NCBI RefSeq assembly: GCF_014352935.1
Contig: NZ_CP060694.1
Location: forward strand, 682,001 to 746,000
From: Aliarcobacter cryaerophilus
GTDB taxonomy: Bacteria; Campylobacterota; Campylobacteria; Campylobacterales; Arcobacteraceae
Direction of reading: 5' to 3'
Length of the DNA stretch: 64,000 nt
The notes under the pieces were generated by a model. That model made no database searches and was not told where the DNA came from. It saw only the letters and a list, made by a program, of their open reading frames with translations. This document shows positions 7,937-16,835 of the stretch, in pieces; position 1 is the stretch's first letter, and each line of letters starts with the position of its first letter. The position numbers and the translations under genes were made by a program.

Positions 7937-9517
7937 ATGAATAGTAATAATCAAAACAGTGGTTTACAAAAACGAATGATAATAATGACCGTATTGGTTT
8001 TTGTATTTTTTATAGCTTATGAATTTTTGGTATTAAAGCCAAAACAGATTGAGAAAATGGAACAACAAAAAATTGAGCAAGAGCAAAAAGCAAATGCTGC
8101 TCCAGAGATAAAAGAGCAGATAAATTCTAATACAAGCTCTTTAGCACCAGTAGTAAATGAGAGTAAAAATATTGTTGCTACAATCAAAACTGAGAAAAAT
8201 ATAATAGAAATAGATAATCTAGGTCGAATATATCAAGTTACTTTGCTTGAAGAGAAGTATAAAGATGATAAAAATAATCGAATTAAACTTTTTGCTGCAA
8301 ATCAGTTAAGACCATTGGAAGTTAGATTTTCAAATAGAGTTTTAAATGATGAAGCTTTTAAAGTTGATGTAGTAGCTAGTTCTTCAAATATTGATGCTAC
8401 AATAAATAATCAAGAATTAACTTTAACTCAAACTTTAAGCGGTACAACTTTAACAAAAAAGTTTACATTCTATCCAGATGGACACTATGATTTATCTGTT
8501 AACTCTACAAACAATGAGCAGTTTTTTATTACAAATGGATTTAGACCAAATGTTTTAGCTGATATGTACGCTGTTCATGGTTTTATTGCAAAACTAAATG
8601 ATGATACTTTAGACACAATAGAAGATGGTGATTTAAAAAGTAATAAAGATTTATTAGGTGTTAAATTCATATCAAGTTTTGATAGATATTATGCAACTGT
8701 TATTTATAATTTTGAGAAATCATTAGCAGTTACTCTTATGCCTGATGCAAATAATGACCCTCAAGCATTTATCCAAGCAGGAACTAGTACAAATTTTAGT
8801 GGATTTATGGGACCAAAAAATCATAAAGATTTAGAGGCTTTAAATCCTCAATTAATCGATGTAATTGATTATGGTTGGTTTACATTTATTGCAAAACCAA
8901 TGTTCGTACTTCTTCAATTTTTACAAGGATATATTGGAAACTGGGGTTGGACTATTGTTGTTTTAACTATTTTAATTAAAATTGTACTTTATCCTTTATC
9001 ATATAAAGGTATGATGAGTATGCAAAAATTAAAAGATTTAGCACCAAAAATGAAAGATATTCAAAACAAATATAAAGGTGATAAACAAAAACAATCAATG
9101 GCAATGATGGAGTTGTATAAAAAGCATGGTGCAAATCCAATGGGTGGATGTCTTCCTCTTTTATTACAAATTCCAGTTTTCTTTGCTATTTATAGAGTTT
9201 TAATAAATGCAATTGAGTTAAAAGGTGCTGAGTGGATTCTATGGATACATGATTTAGCTGAAATGGATCCATATTTTGTATTACCAATTTTAATGGGTGC
9301 AACAATGTATATCCAACAAAAAATCACACCAAATACTATGCAAGATGAGATGCAAAAGAAGATTTTCCAACTATTACCAATAGTGTTTACATTCTTCTTC
9401 TTGTGGTTCCCAGCAGGACTTACTCTATATTGGTTTGTAAATAACTTATTTACTATTGCTCAACAATATACTATTAATAGAATATTTGAGAAAAAAAGAG
9501 TCGCAAATACTAATTAA
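7937..9517 (+). CDS. yidC: Membrane protein insertase YidC
   Basis: This 526-residue insertase has an N-terminal membrane anchor at about 12-34, a large periplasmic beta domain to about residue 310, and the conserved 60KD-inner-membrane domain with five helices. The motif NPMGGCLPLLLQIPVFFAIY identifies the catalytic region. It inserts and folds inner membrane proteins with or without SecYEG. It directly follows yidD and precedes jag, the conserved order. The GATGAATAG context gives an ATG at 7937 one base after the yidD stop. Confidence 0.97.
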   Translation: MNSNNQNSGLQKRMIIMTVLVFVFFIAYEFLVLKPKQIEKMEQQKIEQEQKANAAPEIKEQINSNTSSLAPVVNESKNIVATIKTEKNIIEIDNLGRIYQVTLLEEKYKDDKNNRIKLFAANQLRPLEVRFSNRVLNDEAFKVDVVASSSNIDATINNQELTLTQTLSGTTLTKKFTFYPDGHYDLSVNSTNNEQFFITNGFRPNVLADMYAVHGFIAKLNDDTLDTIEDGDLKSNKDLLGVKFISSFDRYYATVIYNFEKSLAVTLMPDANNDPQAFIQAGTSTNFSGFMGPKNHKDLEALNPQLIDVIDYGWFTFIAKPMFVLLQFLQGYIGNWGWTIVVLTILIKIVLYPLSYKGMMSMQKLKDLAPKMKDIQNKYKGDKQKQSMAMMELYKKHGANPMGGCLPLLLQIPVFFAIYRVLINAIELKGAEWILWIHDLAEMDPYFVLPILMGATMYIQQKITPNTMQDEMQKKIFQLLPIVFTFFFLWFPAGLTLYWFVNNLFTIAQQYTINRIFEKKRVANTN

Positions 9518-9527
9518 GTAGGAAGTT

Positions 9528-10403
9528 ATGAAAAAGTTTGAAGCAGATAGTTTAGAAAAAGCCTATGAAATGGCAACTTTAGAATTTGGATGTTCTATTA
9601 CAGAACTTTCAATTGAAGTATTCCAGCAACCAAGTAATGGGTTTTTGGGTTTTGGAAAAAAACGAGCTATAATATGTGCTGTTTGTAAAACAGATAAAGT
9701 AGATAATAACAGTTCTTTGAAATCTTATAAAAATAAGAGTGTCAATATAGAAGATGTTAGTTCAAGATTGGAAAATTCTAATAAAGATAGTATTGAAAAA
9801 GATTGCAAGACAACTTTAGAAACAAAAGAAGTTTCTTGTAATGTTCCAAAAGTTGAATCAAAAGAGAAGATTTTTGATAAGTTTTATCATGAAGAAAAAT
9901 CAAATGATATTTCAAAAATTATAATCAAAAAATCAAAAGATGAAATAATATCTGAGATAAAAAGTGGTTTAAATCTTTTGTTTGATAACTCTTGTTTTAG
10001 ATTAGAAGATATAAAAGTTAGTTTTTATGATGATGAGACAATTTTTATTGAATTTTTAGGAGAAGATTCGGCGCTACTTATTGGAAAAGAGGGCTATAGA
10101 TACAAGGCTTTATCGTATATCTTATTTAACTGGATAAATGATAAATTTGGATTGATGCTTCGCCTTGAGGTTGCTGAATTTTTAAAAAATCAAGAAGCTG
10201 CTATTTGTCTATACTTAGAGCCTGTAATTGAAATAATCAAAGAGAAGGGGAGTTTTAAAACAAAGCCTCTTGATGGTATTTTAGTGCATATTGCTCTTAA
10301 AAGATTAAGAGAAGAGTTTCCTTTGAAATATGTTGCTGTTAAAACAAATGTAAAAGGTGAAAAATATGTACTTGTAAATGAGTACAAACAAAAAGAAGAT
10401 TAA
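9528..10403 (+). CDS. jag: Jag/KhpB-type RNA-binding protein with degenerate R3H region
   Basis: The 291-residue protein has a Jag-N domain at about 1-55 (SNGFLGFGKKRAII), a charged linker at about 60-150, and a KH-like domain around residues 185-225 (LLIGKEGYRYKALSYILFNW). A C-terminal R3H-like region follows. The Arg-x3-His pair that names R3H domains is not evident: the equivalent segment reads GILVHIALKRLREEFP. Jag/KhpB/EloR proteins bind RNA and affect cell elongation. The position between yidC and mnmE is the standard one. Confidence 0.88.
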   Translation: MKKFEADSLEKAYEMATLEFGCSITELSIEVFQQPSNGFLGFGKKRAIICAVCKTDKVDNNSSLKSYKNKSVNIEDVSSRLENSNKDSIEKDCKTTLETKEVSCNVPKVESKEKIFDKFYHEEKSNDISKIIIKKSKDEIISEIKSGLNLLFDNSCFRLEDIKVSFYDDETIFIEFLGEDSALLIGKEGYRYKALSYILFNWINDKFGLMLRLEVAEFLKNQEAAICLYLEPVIEIIKEKGSFKTKPLDGILVHIALKRLREEFPLKYVAVKTNVKGEKYVLVNEYKQKED

Positions 10404-10405
10404 TA

Positions 10406-11749
10406 TTGTATAACGATGATACTATTGTAGCAATTGCTACAGCATCTGGAATAGGTTCTATTTCAATAGTTAGAGTTTCAGGAGCAAAAGCTCTTGAAAT
10501 TGCTCTTAAAATCTCACAAAAAACTACTATAAATCCAAGAATTGCAACTTTATCTTATTTGTATGATAAAAAACAAAATATTATTGATGAAGCAATTGTC
10601 TTATATTTTAAATCTCCAAACTCTTTTACAGGAGAAGATATAGTTGAGTTTCAAATTCATGGTGGAGTTGCTATTGCTTCACTAGTATTGGATACAGTTT
10701 TAGAGTATGGCGCTAGAATGGCAACTGCTGGAGAGTTTTCAAAAAGAGCTTTTTTGAATAATAAAATAGATTTGAGTAAAGCAGAAGCAATATCAAAAAT
10801 AATTGAAGCAAGAAGTAGTGATGCTGTAAAACTATTGGCTAGACAGTTAAAAGGTGAACTTAAAGATTTTGTAGAAGATATCAGAGAAGATTTGCTTTTT
10901 ATGCTTGCATATACAGAGGTTACGATTGATTATGCTGAAGAAGATCTACCTAGTGATATCTTTTCAAAAATAGAAGAAAAGATATCAAAAATTGAACAAA
11001 AACTAGAAAATACTCTAGAAGCTAGTAAAAGAAGAGAAGGTATGATTGATGGGTTTAAAGTTGCAATTATTGGAAAACCAAATGTAGGAAAATCTAGTCT
11101 TTTAAATAAATTACTTAACTATGATAGAGCTATTATTTCTGATATTGCAGGAACTACAAGAGATACAATTGAAGAGAGTGTAAAAATTGGAACGCACATT
11201 ATAAAAATAGTTGATACTGCTGGAATTAGAGAAAATACAAGCGATTTAATTGAGCAAATAGGAATTGAAAAATCAATAACTGCTATAAATGAAGCAGATA
11301 TCATTGTGGCTTTGTTTGATAATAGTAGAGTTAAAGATAGTGAAGATGATAAGATTTTAGAACTTCTATCTTCTCAAGAAAATAAAAATATTATCAAAAT
11401 TCTAAATAAAACAGATTTACCAACATCTTTTGAAAAAGAGTTATTGGGTGAATTTATAGAACTTTCAACAAAAGAGAATATTAATTTACTTATTAAAAGT
11501 ATAGAAAAAATATTAGATGAAAATAGTGGAACAGATGAGCTAACTCTTGTTTCAAAAAGGCAAATAAGTAGTGTTGAAAATACATTACAAAATATAAAAA
11601 TGGCAAAAAATCCATTGTATAGTGGAGAATTAGAGTTTTTTGCACACCATATAACAGAAGCTTTACATGAAATATCAAATATTACAAGGCCATATGAAAA
11701 TGATGAAATGTTAGATGTTATGTTTGGTGAATTTTGTTTAGGAAAATAG
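10406..11749 (+). CDS. mnmE: tRNA modification GTPase MnmE
   Basis: This 447-residue protein has the N-terminal tetrahydrofolate-binding domain (IVRVSGAKALEIAL), helical segments, and an inserted G domain with GKPNVGKSS, DTAGIRE and NKTD. It ends with the conserved CLGK, whose Cys is functionally essential in the family. With MnmG it forms the cmnm5 group at the wobble uridine of certain tRNAs. The start is TTG at 10406, two bases after the jag stop; the sequence MYNDDTIVAIATASG from there matches family N-termini. It ends the rpmH-to-mnmE cluster. Confidence 0.95.
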   Translation: MYNDDTIVAIATASGIGSISIVRVSGAKALEIALKISQKTTINPRIATLSYLYDKKQNIIDEAIVLYFKSPNSFTGEDIVEFQIHGGVAIASLVLDTVLEYGARMATAGEFSKRAFLNNKIDLSKAEAISKIIEARSSDAVKLLARQLKGELKDFVEDIREDLLFMLAYTEVTIDYAEEDLPSDIFSKIEEKISKIEQKLENTLEASKRREGMIDGFKVAIIGKPNVGKSSLLNKLLNYDRAIISDIAGTTRDTIEESVKIGTHIIKIVDTAGIRENTSDLIEQIGIEKSITAINEADIIVALFDNSRVKDSEDDKILELLSSQENKNIIKILNKTDLPTSFEKELLGEFIELSTKENINLLIKSIEKILDENSGTDELTLVSKRQISSVENTLQNIKMAKNPLYSGELEFFAHHITEALHEISNITRPYENDEMLDVMFGEFCLGK

Positions 11750-11750
11750 T

Positions 11751-12161
11751 ATGAAGAGAGTTTTGATTTTTGTTTTACTCTTTTTATCTGCAAATGTTTA
11801 TGCGGATAAATGGGATGATTTTTTAAAAGATAGTGGTTTTCCAAAAAAAGTTATAGATGATGGAAGTTTGGTAAGTGGTAAGATTTTAGATGCAACTGTA
11901 AGCTATCAAATTAAAAATAATGATGGAATAAAAGGAAACTTTGAAAATAGTGATAGTGCAAAAGTTATAATTAAAAATAAGAAAGGTCAAACTTTAAGTA
12001 CTGAAAAGTTTTTGAATGTTTCTGAGCTTAGAGTTTGGGGAAGAGATAATTTTATTGAGATTTTTAGTTTTGTTATAGGCGATAGAAAATTAGATTCGAA
12101 AACATTAAATGAACTTACGAATCTTGCAACTGTTGCTTTGATGAATAAAAATATAAAGTAA
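11751..12161 (+). CDS. Small exported protein of unknown function
   Basis: This 136-residue protein begins with a clear signal peptide (MKRVLIFVLLFLSANVYA, probable cleavage after VYA), so the mature form of about 118 residues is periplasmic or surface-associated. I do not recognise a family. The ATG lies one base after the mnmE stop, suggesting co-transcription with mnmE. The mature part is soluble-looking, Lys/Asp/Asn rich, has no Cys, and contains a beta-strand-like KVIIKNKKGQTLSTEKF region. Confidence 0.8.
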   Translation: MKRVLIFVLLFLSANVYADKWDDFLKDSGFPKKVIDDGSLVSGKILDATVSYQIKNNDGIKGNFENSDSAKVIIKNKKGQTLSTEKFLNVSELRVWGRDNFIEIFSFVIGDRKLDSKTLNELTNLATVALMNKNIK

Positions 12162-12179
12162 ATTAATAGTTAAGCTAAA

Positions 12180-12659
12180 CTATTTAGGAATAGTATAGCT
12201 TATTAGTTTTGCATTATTTTTGTCAATATCAATCCAGCTATTGCAATTAAACTCTATTTGCATAACTGCACCCTCTTCAAATTTCTCTTTAAATCCTAAA
12301 AGTGTAACAGCTAAAGCAGTTAAAGATGGATTATGACCTACTAGTAACATAGTATCAACTGTATCATAAGTATATGTGATAGTTTCTATTAGCTCATTTA
12401 CAAATGCCATATATAAAACTTCATTTAGCATAATAGTTTTGTTATATCCTAACTCACTTGCAAAAATTTCCGCTGTGTGTCTTGTTCTTACTGCTGGACT
12501 GGCTACTATTAAATCAATTTGATGATTTTCCAAAGCCAATTTTTGAGCCATTTGAGTTGCTTTTTCTATACCTTCTTTAGTTAATTCAGTATCATAATCA
12601 TATTCGTTTTGTGTCTCTTTTTGTTTTGTTGTGTGTCTTACTATAAAAAGTTTTTTCAT
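12180..12659 (-). CDS. sixA: SixA-type phosphohistidine phosphatase (histidine phosphatase family)
   Basis: This 159-residue protein has the phosphoglycerate-mutase-like catalytic pattern: an N-terminal Arg-His pair in FIVRHTTKQKE, a second Arg in ASPAVRTRHTAEIFA, and the downstream His in LLVGHNPSLTALA. The length and the GHNPSL block fit the SixA group, which removes phosphate from histidine in phosphotransfer proteins. The RHG motif of most members reads RHT here. Actual substrates are unknown. It stands alone, convergent with the small exported protein gene and divergent from the DUF2459 gene. Confidence 0.82.
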   Translation of the reverse strand: MKKLFIVRHTTKQKETQNEYDYDTELTKEGIEKATQMAQKLALENHQIDLIVASPAVRTRHTAEIFASELGYNKTIMLNEVLYMAFVNELIETITYTYDTVDTMLLVGHNPSLTALAVTLLGFKEKFEEGAVMQIEFNCNSWIDIDKNNAKLISYTIPK

Positions 12660-12753
12660 TTTTCCCTACTTTAAATAAAAATGCCAGATTTTAACTATAT
12701 TTTTATAAATTAATAATAAAATAATCAAAAATATCTATAAGGAAATATTGTTA

Positions 12754-13443
12754 ATGTTTAGAAAAATTTTGAAAACTATATTTTTTATTATCTTATCAAT
12801 ATTTTTATTTGTAGTTGTATATTTATTAAGTGAAACTATTCTTTCAAAAATTACAACAAATTATTCAAAAAATGAAAATCTAGATTATGAAATATTTATA
12901 AAATCAAATGGAGTTCATACAGATGTAGTTTTACCTATAAAAAGTGATGTGATAAACTGGTTTGATTTTTTCAATTATGAAGATACTTTAAGCCAAAGAG
13001 ATGATTTTTTGTATATTAGTATTGGTTGGGGTGATAAAGGTTTTTATTTAGATACTCCAACTTGGGCAGAGTTAAAACTAAACACTGCTTTAATTGCAGG
13101 ATTTGGTCTTGGAAATGCTGCTTTACATATTACCTATTATGATGAGATTACTGAAGATGATTTGACGTACAAAATACAAATTTCTAAAAAGCAGTATAGC
13201 TTAATCATTGATACAATAAAAAACTCTTTACAATATAAAGATGAAAAACCAATAAATATAAAAACAACATCTCAATATGGGCAAAATGATGCTTTTTATG
13301 AGGCAATAGGAAGTTATAGTATTTTTCATACTTGTAACACTTGGACAAATAATTTATTAAAAAAAGCATCTTTACCAGCCTCTTTTTGGTTAGCATTTGA
13401 TGATGGAATTTTGTATCAATATAATAAAAAAAGCAACCCTTGA
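12754..13443 (+). CDS. DUF2459 family membrane-anchored protein
   Basis: The 229-residue protein has one N-terminal membrane segment (about residues 5-27) followed by a periplasmic domain containing FIKSNGVHTDVVLPIKSD, typical of DUF2459. Later conserved-looking blocks are ISIGWGDKGFYLDTPTW and FHTCNTWTNNLLKKASLP. The function of the family is unknown; its His and Cys positions could suggest an amidase- or peptidase-like fold, but that is inference. The ATG at 12754 is preferred over a TTG six bases upstream because AAGGA at 12739-12743 is then at a workable distance. The gene's 3' end forms part of the neighbouring terminator. Confidence 0.72.
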   Translation: MFRKILKTIFFIILSIFLFVVVYLLSETILSKITTNYSKNENLDYEIFIKSNGVHTDVVLPIKSDVINWFDFFNYEDTLSQRDDFLYISIGWGDKGFYLDTPTWAELKLNTALIAGFGLGNAALHITYYDEITEDDLTYKIQISKKQYSLIIDTIKNSLQYKDEKPINIKTTSQYGQNDAFYEAIGSYSIFHTCNTWTNNLLKKASLPASFWLAFDDGILYQYNKKSNP

Positions 13444-13457
13444 CCAAAGAGTTGCTT
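13424..13457 (-). terminator. Intrinsic terminator of the minus-strand cyclase operon
   Basis: AAGCAAC at 13431-13437 pairs with GTTGCTT at 13451-13457. Read on the minus strand the stem is followed by six T residues, a good rho-independent terminator for the diguanylate cyclase gene ending at 13484. It overlaps the last codons of the opposing DUF2459 gene. Confidence 0.75.
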
Positions 13458-13483
13458 AAGTGGTAATTTTAACCAAATCAATC

Positions 13484-14788
13484 TTAATTTTTAAAAGCTA
13501 TAACTCTATTTCTTCCCTCTTTTTTTGCTTTATATAAAGCAAGATCTACTTTTTTTAGAAGTTCTGTACTTAAAATTGGTTCATTTGCCTCTGCTACACC
13601 TAAACTTATTGTTAGTTTTGGAATATCTTTGAACTTATGTTGTTCAATATTTTGTCTTATTCTTTGAGCTATGTAAAAGGCATCTTCTATATTTGTATTT
13701 GGTAGTAGTATTAAAAACTCTTCCCCACCAATTCTAGCAAAAGTATCATTTTCTCTTAAGTCTTTTTCAACAACTCTACAAGTCTCATTGAGTACATAAT
13801 CACCAACATCATGCCCATAAGTATCATTTACATTTTTAAAATGGTCTAAGTCAAACATTATTAAACTAAAAATTGTTTTATCTGATTTTAATTTTTCTAA
13901 TTGTTGATTAAAAATATTAAAAAAATAGTACCTATTGTATATTTTTGTTAAATCATCAATAGATGCTAAATCTTTCATTTTTTTGTATGCAGTTTTTAGT
14001 TTATTTGTACGATTCTCAACTTTAATTTCAAGTTCACTATTTAATTTTTGAAGTTCAATAGATTTATCTTTTAATGAACTATGTAAAATATTAAAAGCAT
14101 TTAAAAGCATTTTTGAAATTATATAAGATATAATAAAAGATAAAATAGTAAAAAAAATAGCTAAAGATAGAGTAACATTTATATTTTTATCATGTTCTTT
14201 TAGTTCTATATCTCTTTGGTTTTCTACAATTTTATTAATATCTTCTAAATAGAAACCACTTCCAATAACTAAATCACTATTTGGTAGTTGTCTTACAAAA
14301 GATACTTTATCTTCTATTAAATTTGTACTTGGATTTAACCACTTGTACGTTACAAATCTATCTGCAGATGAGTTTTGTGTTATTATTTTTACTACATTAT
14401 TGTAGTTTTCATTATCTACAATATATAGATTCTGACCCTCTAAATGGCTTAAAAATGAGTGAACAATCACATCACCTTTTGTATTAAAGATAAAATAGTA
14501 ATCACTAGCTGTATTATTTATATTTTTTATCAGGTTTAAGAAGGATTTATAGGCTTTCTCTTTATTTTCAGTCAAAAATACTTGATTTTCAAATATTTGA
14601 GTAGCAATTTGGATATTTGTTTTTACTAAACTTTTTTGTTTATCTATTAAATCTTTTTTATAGATTTCAAAATTACTATTAAGTGTAGATTTATAACCAG
14701 TTATTATTAGATAAAAAACTAAAAAAACAACTAAAGGAATAAAAATCATAGGAGCATATTTTATAAAGTTAACTAACTTTTTTTCCAT
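13484..14788 (-). CDS. Membrane diguanylate cyclase with Cache-type sensor domain
   Basis: The 434-residue protein has TM1 at about 13-33, a periplasmic single-Cache-like domain at about 35-205 (DYYFIFNTKGDVIVHSF), TM2 at about 210-232, a coiled coil, and a C-terminal GGDEF domain. The active motif is GGEEF at about 354-358, preceded by an I-site RxxD (REND) five residues upstream. It should therefore make cyclic di-GMP from two GTP and be subject to product inhibition. The frame extends 23 codons further upstream, into the end of the previous gene, but the ATG at 14788 places the membrane segment normally. The ligand sensed is unknown. Confidence 0.88.
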   Translation of the reverse strand: MEKKLVNFIKYAPMIFIPLVVFLVFYLIITGYKSTLNSNFEIYKKDLIDKQKSLVKTNIQIATQIFENQVFLTENKEKAYKSFLNLIKNINNTASDYYFIFNTKGDVIVHSFLSHLEGQNLYIVDNENYNNVVKIITQNSSADRFVTYKWLNPSTNLIEDKVSFVRQLPNSDLVIGSGFYLEDINKIVENQRDIELKEHDKNINVTLSLAIFFTILSFIISYIISKMLLNAFNILHSSLKDKSIELQKLNSELEIKVENRTNKLKTAYKKMKDLASIDDLTKIYNRYYFFNIFNQQLEKLKSDKTIFSLIMFDLDHFKNVNDTYGHDVGDYVLNETCRVVEKDLRENDTFARIGGEEFLILLPNTNIEDAFYIAQRIRQNIEQHKFKDIPKLTISLGVAEANEPILSTELLKKVDLALYKAKKEGRNRVIAFKN

Positions 14789-14841
14789 ATTAACTACTTT
14801 TGTAAAAGATAAAAGTATTATATCACAAAAGATTAATATAC

Positions 14842-15912
14842 TTAAATTAAAGCCCACTCATAAAATACAATTGCTTCAATATTTATTTTTTTATTATCAA
14901 TTTTTTGATTATTTGAAATAGTAATAATCTCTATTTTCTCTATATTTAGTTCTAAAGCATTTTTTATAATTTTTTTTAGTAAATTTGAATTTAAATCAAT
15001 ATTAAAAAAAGGAATACAAACAATCGCTAAATTATCCTCTTTTATATAAAAATCAATGTTATCAAGATAATAAATAGTTTTTTTTTCTTTTAAAAGTTCC
15101 AAAAAAATCATATTTGCAAACTCTTGTTTAAATTTTTTTGAAAAACTAATAGCACCTAAAAAAGCATAATTATAAGAGTATATTTTTTTTAAACTCTTCT
15201 CTTGATTATATTTTCCTACAAAAAAAATAGAGTTTTTATCTTCTAGTTCTTTGCACTCTTCATAAAATCTATCTTTTGATATTTTAATTTTTGATTTTAG
15301 TTGATTAAATAGTTGAAAAATTGATTTTTTTTCATCAATATTCTCTATTAATATTTTTAAAATCTCATAACTTGTGTCATCTTTTGAGTTCATTTTTATA
15401 ATATCTTGGAGTTTTGATATTTTTTTATGTTCTTCCGTGTTTATAGAAAGTGGTAAATTCCCATATTTTAAAAAATTATTAAAACTTTGAGTAATATTTT
15501 GATGTTTGTTATCAAACAAAAGATACTCTTCAAAATCAAGGGCAAAAAGTTCTATTTTTTTGAAATTTTTGTATTCAATACTTTTTTGGGAAGTTAAAAT
15601 AATATTTTCACAATTTGGAATTTTACATTGATTATTAAAATTTTCTAAGACTAAAACTTTTATATCTTTTAAAGATATAAAATCATCTAATAAGCTTAAC
15701 TCTTTATCTATGTTACTATTTCTTAAATCAAAAAAGTCAATATATAAATACTCTTCATTTTTAAAGTTACTTAAAAAATCATATACTAGATAAGATTTTC
15801 CAACTTTTGAAGCTCCACATATGATAGTCTTTTTATTTTCTATCTTTGTTTTTCTCTCCAAAAAATTTACTTTGGAAAAATTTATTTCATAGTTTTCTTC
15901 AAGTAATTTCAT
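14842..15912 (-). CDS. P-loop ATPase of unknown role (AAA_14-like)
   Basis: This 356-residue protein has a Walker A GASKVGKS at residues 33-40, a Walker-B-like VLVLENF near 83-89, and an S/T-rich sensor-like ILTSQKS soon after. The C-terminal third resembles the nuclease-like or DUF4143-type tails of such ATPases (YLDNIDFYIKEDNLAIVCIP). Proteins of this type occur widely without known function. Its ATG overlaps the pdxA stop by four bases, so it belongs to the pdxJ-pdxA operon. It is very AT-rich with many Lys and Asn but looks intact. I cannot name a substrate or partner. Confidence 0.6.
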   Translation of the reverse strand: MKLLEENYEINFSKVNFLERKTKIENKKTIICGASKVGKSYLVYDFLSNFKNEEYLYIDFFDLRNSNIDKELSLLDDFISLKDIKVLVLENFNNQCKIPNCENIILTSQKSIEYKNFKKIELFALDFEEYLLFDNKHQNITQSFNNFLKYGNLPLSINTEEHKKISKLQDIIKMNSKDDTSYEILKILIENIDEKKSIFQLFNQLKSKIKISKDRFYEECKELEDKNSIFFVGKYNQEKSLKKIYSYNYAFLGAISFSKKFKQEFANMIFLELLKEKKTIYYLDNIDFYIKEDNLAIVCIPFFNIDLNSNLLKKIIKNALELNIEKIEIITISNNQKIDNKKINIEAIVFYEWALI

Positions 15913-16835
15913 TTTTTACTCAAAACTATAGCCTCTTTTATCGCATTTATATAGCTTTTTGTATTTGGATTTTTATTTTTATATGCTATATCAAAAGCTG
16001 TTCCATGATCTACACTAGTTCTTATAATTGGAAGATTCAAACTAACATTAATGCTTTCATCAAAATATAAGGCTTTTAAAGGAGCTAAACCTTGATCATG
16101 ATACATGGCTATAAAATATTTATAGTTTTTTCTATTATTTGGTGAAAAAGCAGTATCAGGTACAAGTGGATTTGAGAAAATATCTTCACCTAAAATTTTA
16201 TTTGCTTTTTTTATAGCTTTTTGTATTTTTTTCTCTTCTTTCCCAAGAACTCCACCATCTCCTGCATGTGGATTTAGTGCTAGAACGGCTACTTTTTTTG
16301 CATTTGTACAAGAGTGAAAATTTTTGAAAAAATTAATAAGTTTTTTTGTTTTTATACTTTTTGCAACATCTTTTAAAGCAATATGTTCTGTAAACAAAGC
16401 TACATACATCTTTTGACAGCCTAACATCATAATTGCTTCTTTGTTATAAAAGTCTCTTAAAACTTCTGTATGACCTTTGTACTTTAACTTAGCTTTTCCC
16501 CATGATTCTTTGTTTATTGGTAAAGTACAAATTGCATCTACACTTTTTATATTTGCAAGATTTATTGCATCCATAAAAGATAGATATGAAAAAATACCAG
16601 ATTCTTTTGTAGTTTTTGAAGGTAATATTTCAAAGTCACCAAAAGTCTCATGTAGCATAAAATCATTAGGAATAGGAACTTCTAAAAGCATAGAAGCTTG
16701 CTCAAGCATTTGGCGATTTATACAATATATAGGTTGGCAAATCTCTTTTATAGTATCGTGAGATTTTAATGCAATTTCTACACCAATACCATTTAAATCT
16801 CCAATACTAATAGCAATTTTAGGAAGATTTTTCAT
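15909..16835 (-). CDS. pdxA: 4-hydroxythreonine-4-phosphate dehydrogenase
   Basis: This 308-residue enzyme carries PdxA signatures: ISIGDLNGIGVEIALKS at the N-terminus, the metal-ligand His in KGHTEVLRDF, ALNPHAGDGG, and MYHDQGLAPLKAL with another ligand His. It oxidises 4-phosphohydroxy-threonine; the product then condenses with deoxyxylulose phosphate through PdxJ to form pyridoxine phosphate. It overlaps pdxJ and the downstream ATPase gene by four bases each, so the three are tightly coupled. It is slightly shorter than the 330-residue enterobacterial form. Confidence 0.95.
   Translation of the reverse strand: MKNLPKIAISIGDLNGIGVEIALKSHDTIKEICQPIYCINRQMLEQASMLLEVPIPNDFMLHETFGDFEILPSKTTKESGIFSYLSFMDAINLANIKSVDAICTLPINKESWGKAKLKYKGHTEVLRDFYNKEAIMMLGCQKMYVALFTEHIALKDVAKSIKTKKLINFFKNFHSCTNAKKVAVLALNPHAGDGGVLGKEEKKIQKAIKKANKILGEDIFSNPLVPDTAFSPNNRKNYKYFIAMYHDQGLAPLKALYFDESINVSLNLPIIRTSVDHGTAFDIAYKNKNPNTKSYINAIKEAIVLSKK

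Noticed and set aside
13484-14857. A 23-codon N-terminal extension of the Cache diguanylate cyclase
   Set aside because: It runs into the end of the preceding gene and places extra hydrophobic sequence ahead of the normal first membrane helix; the ATG at 14788 fits better.
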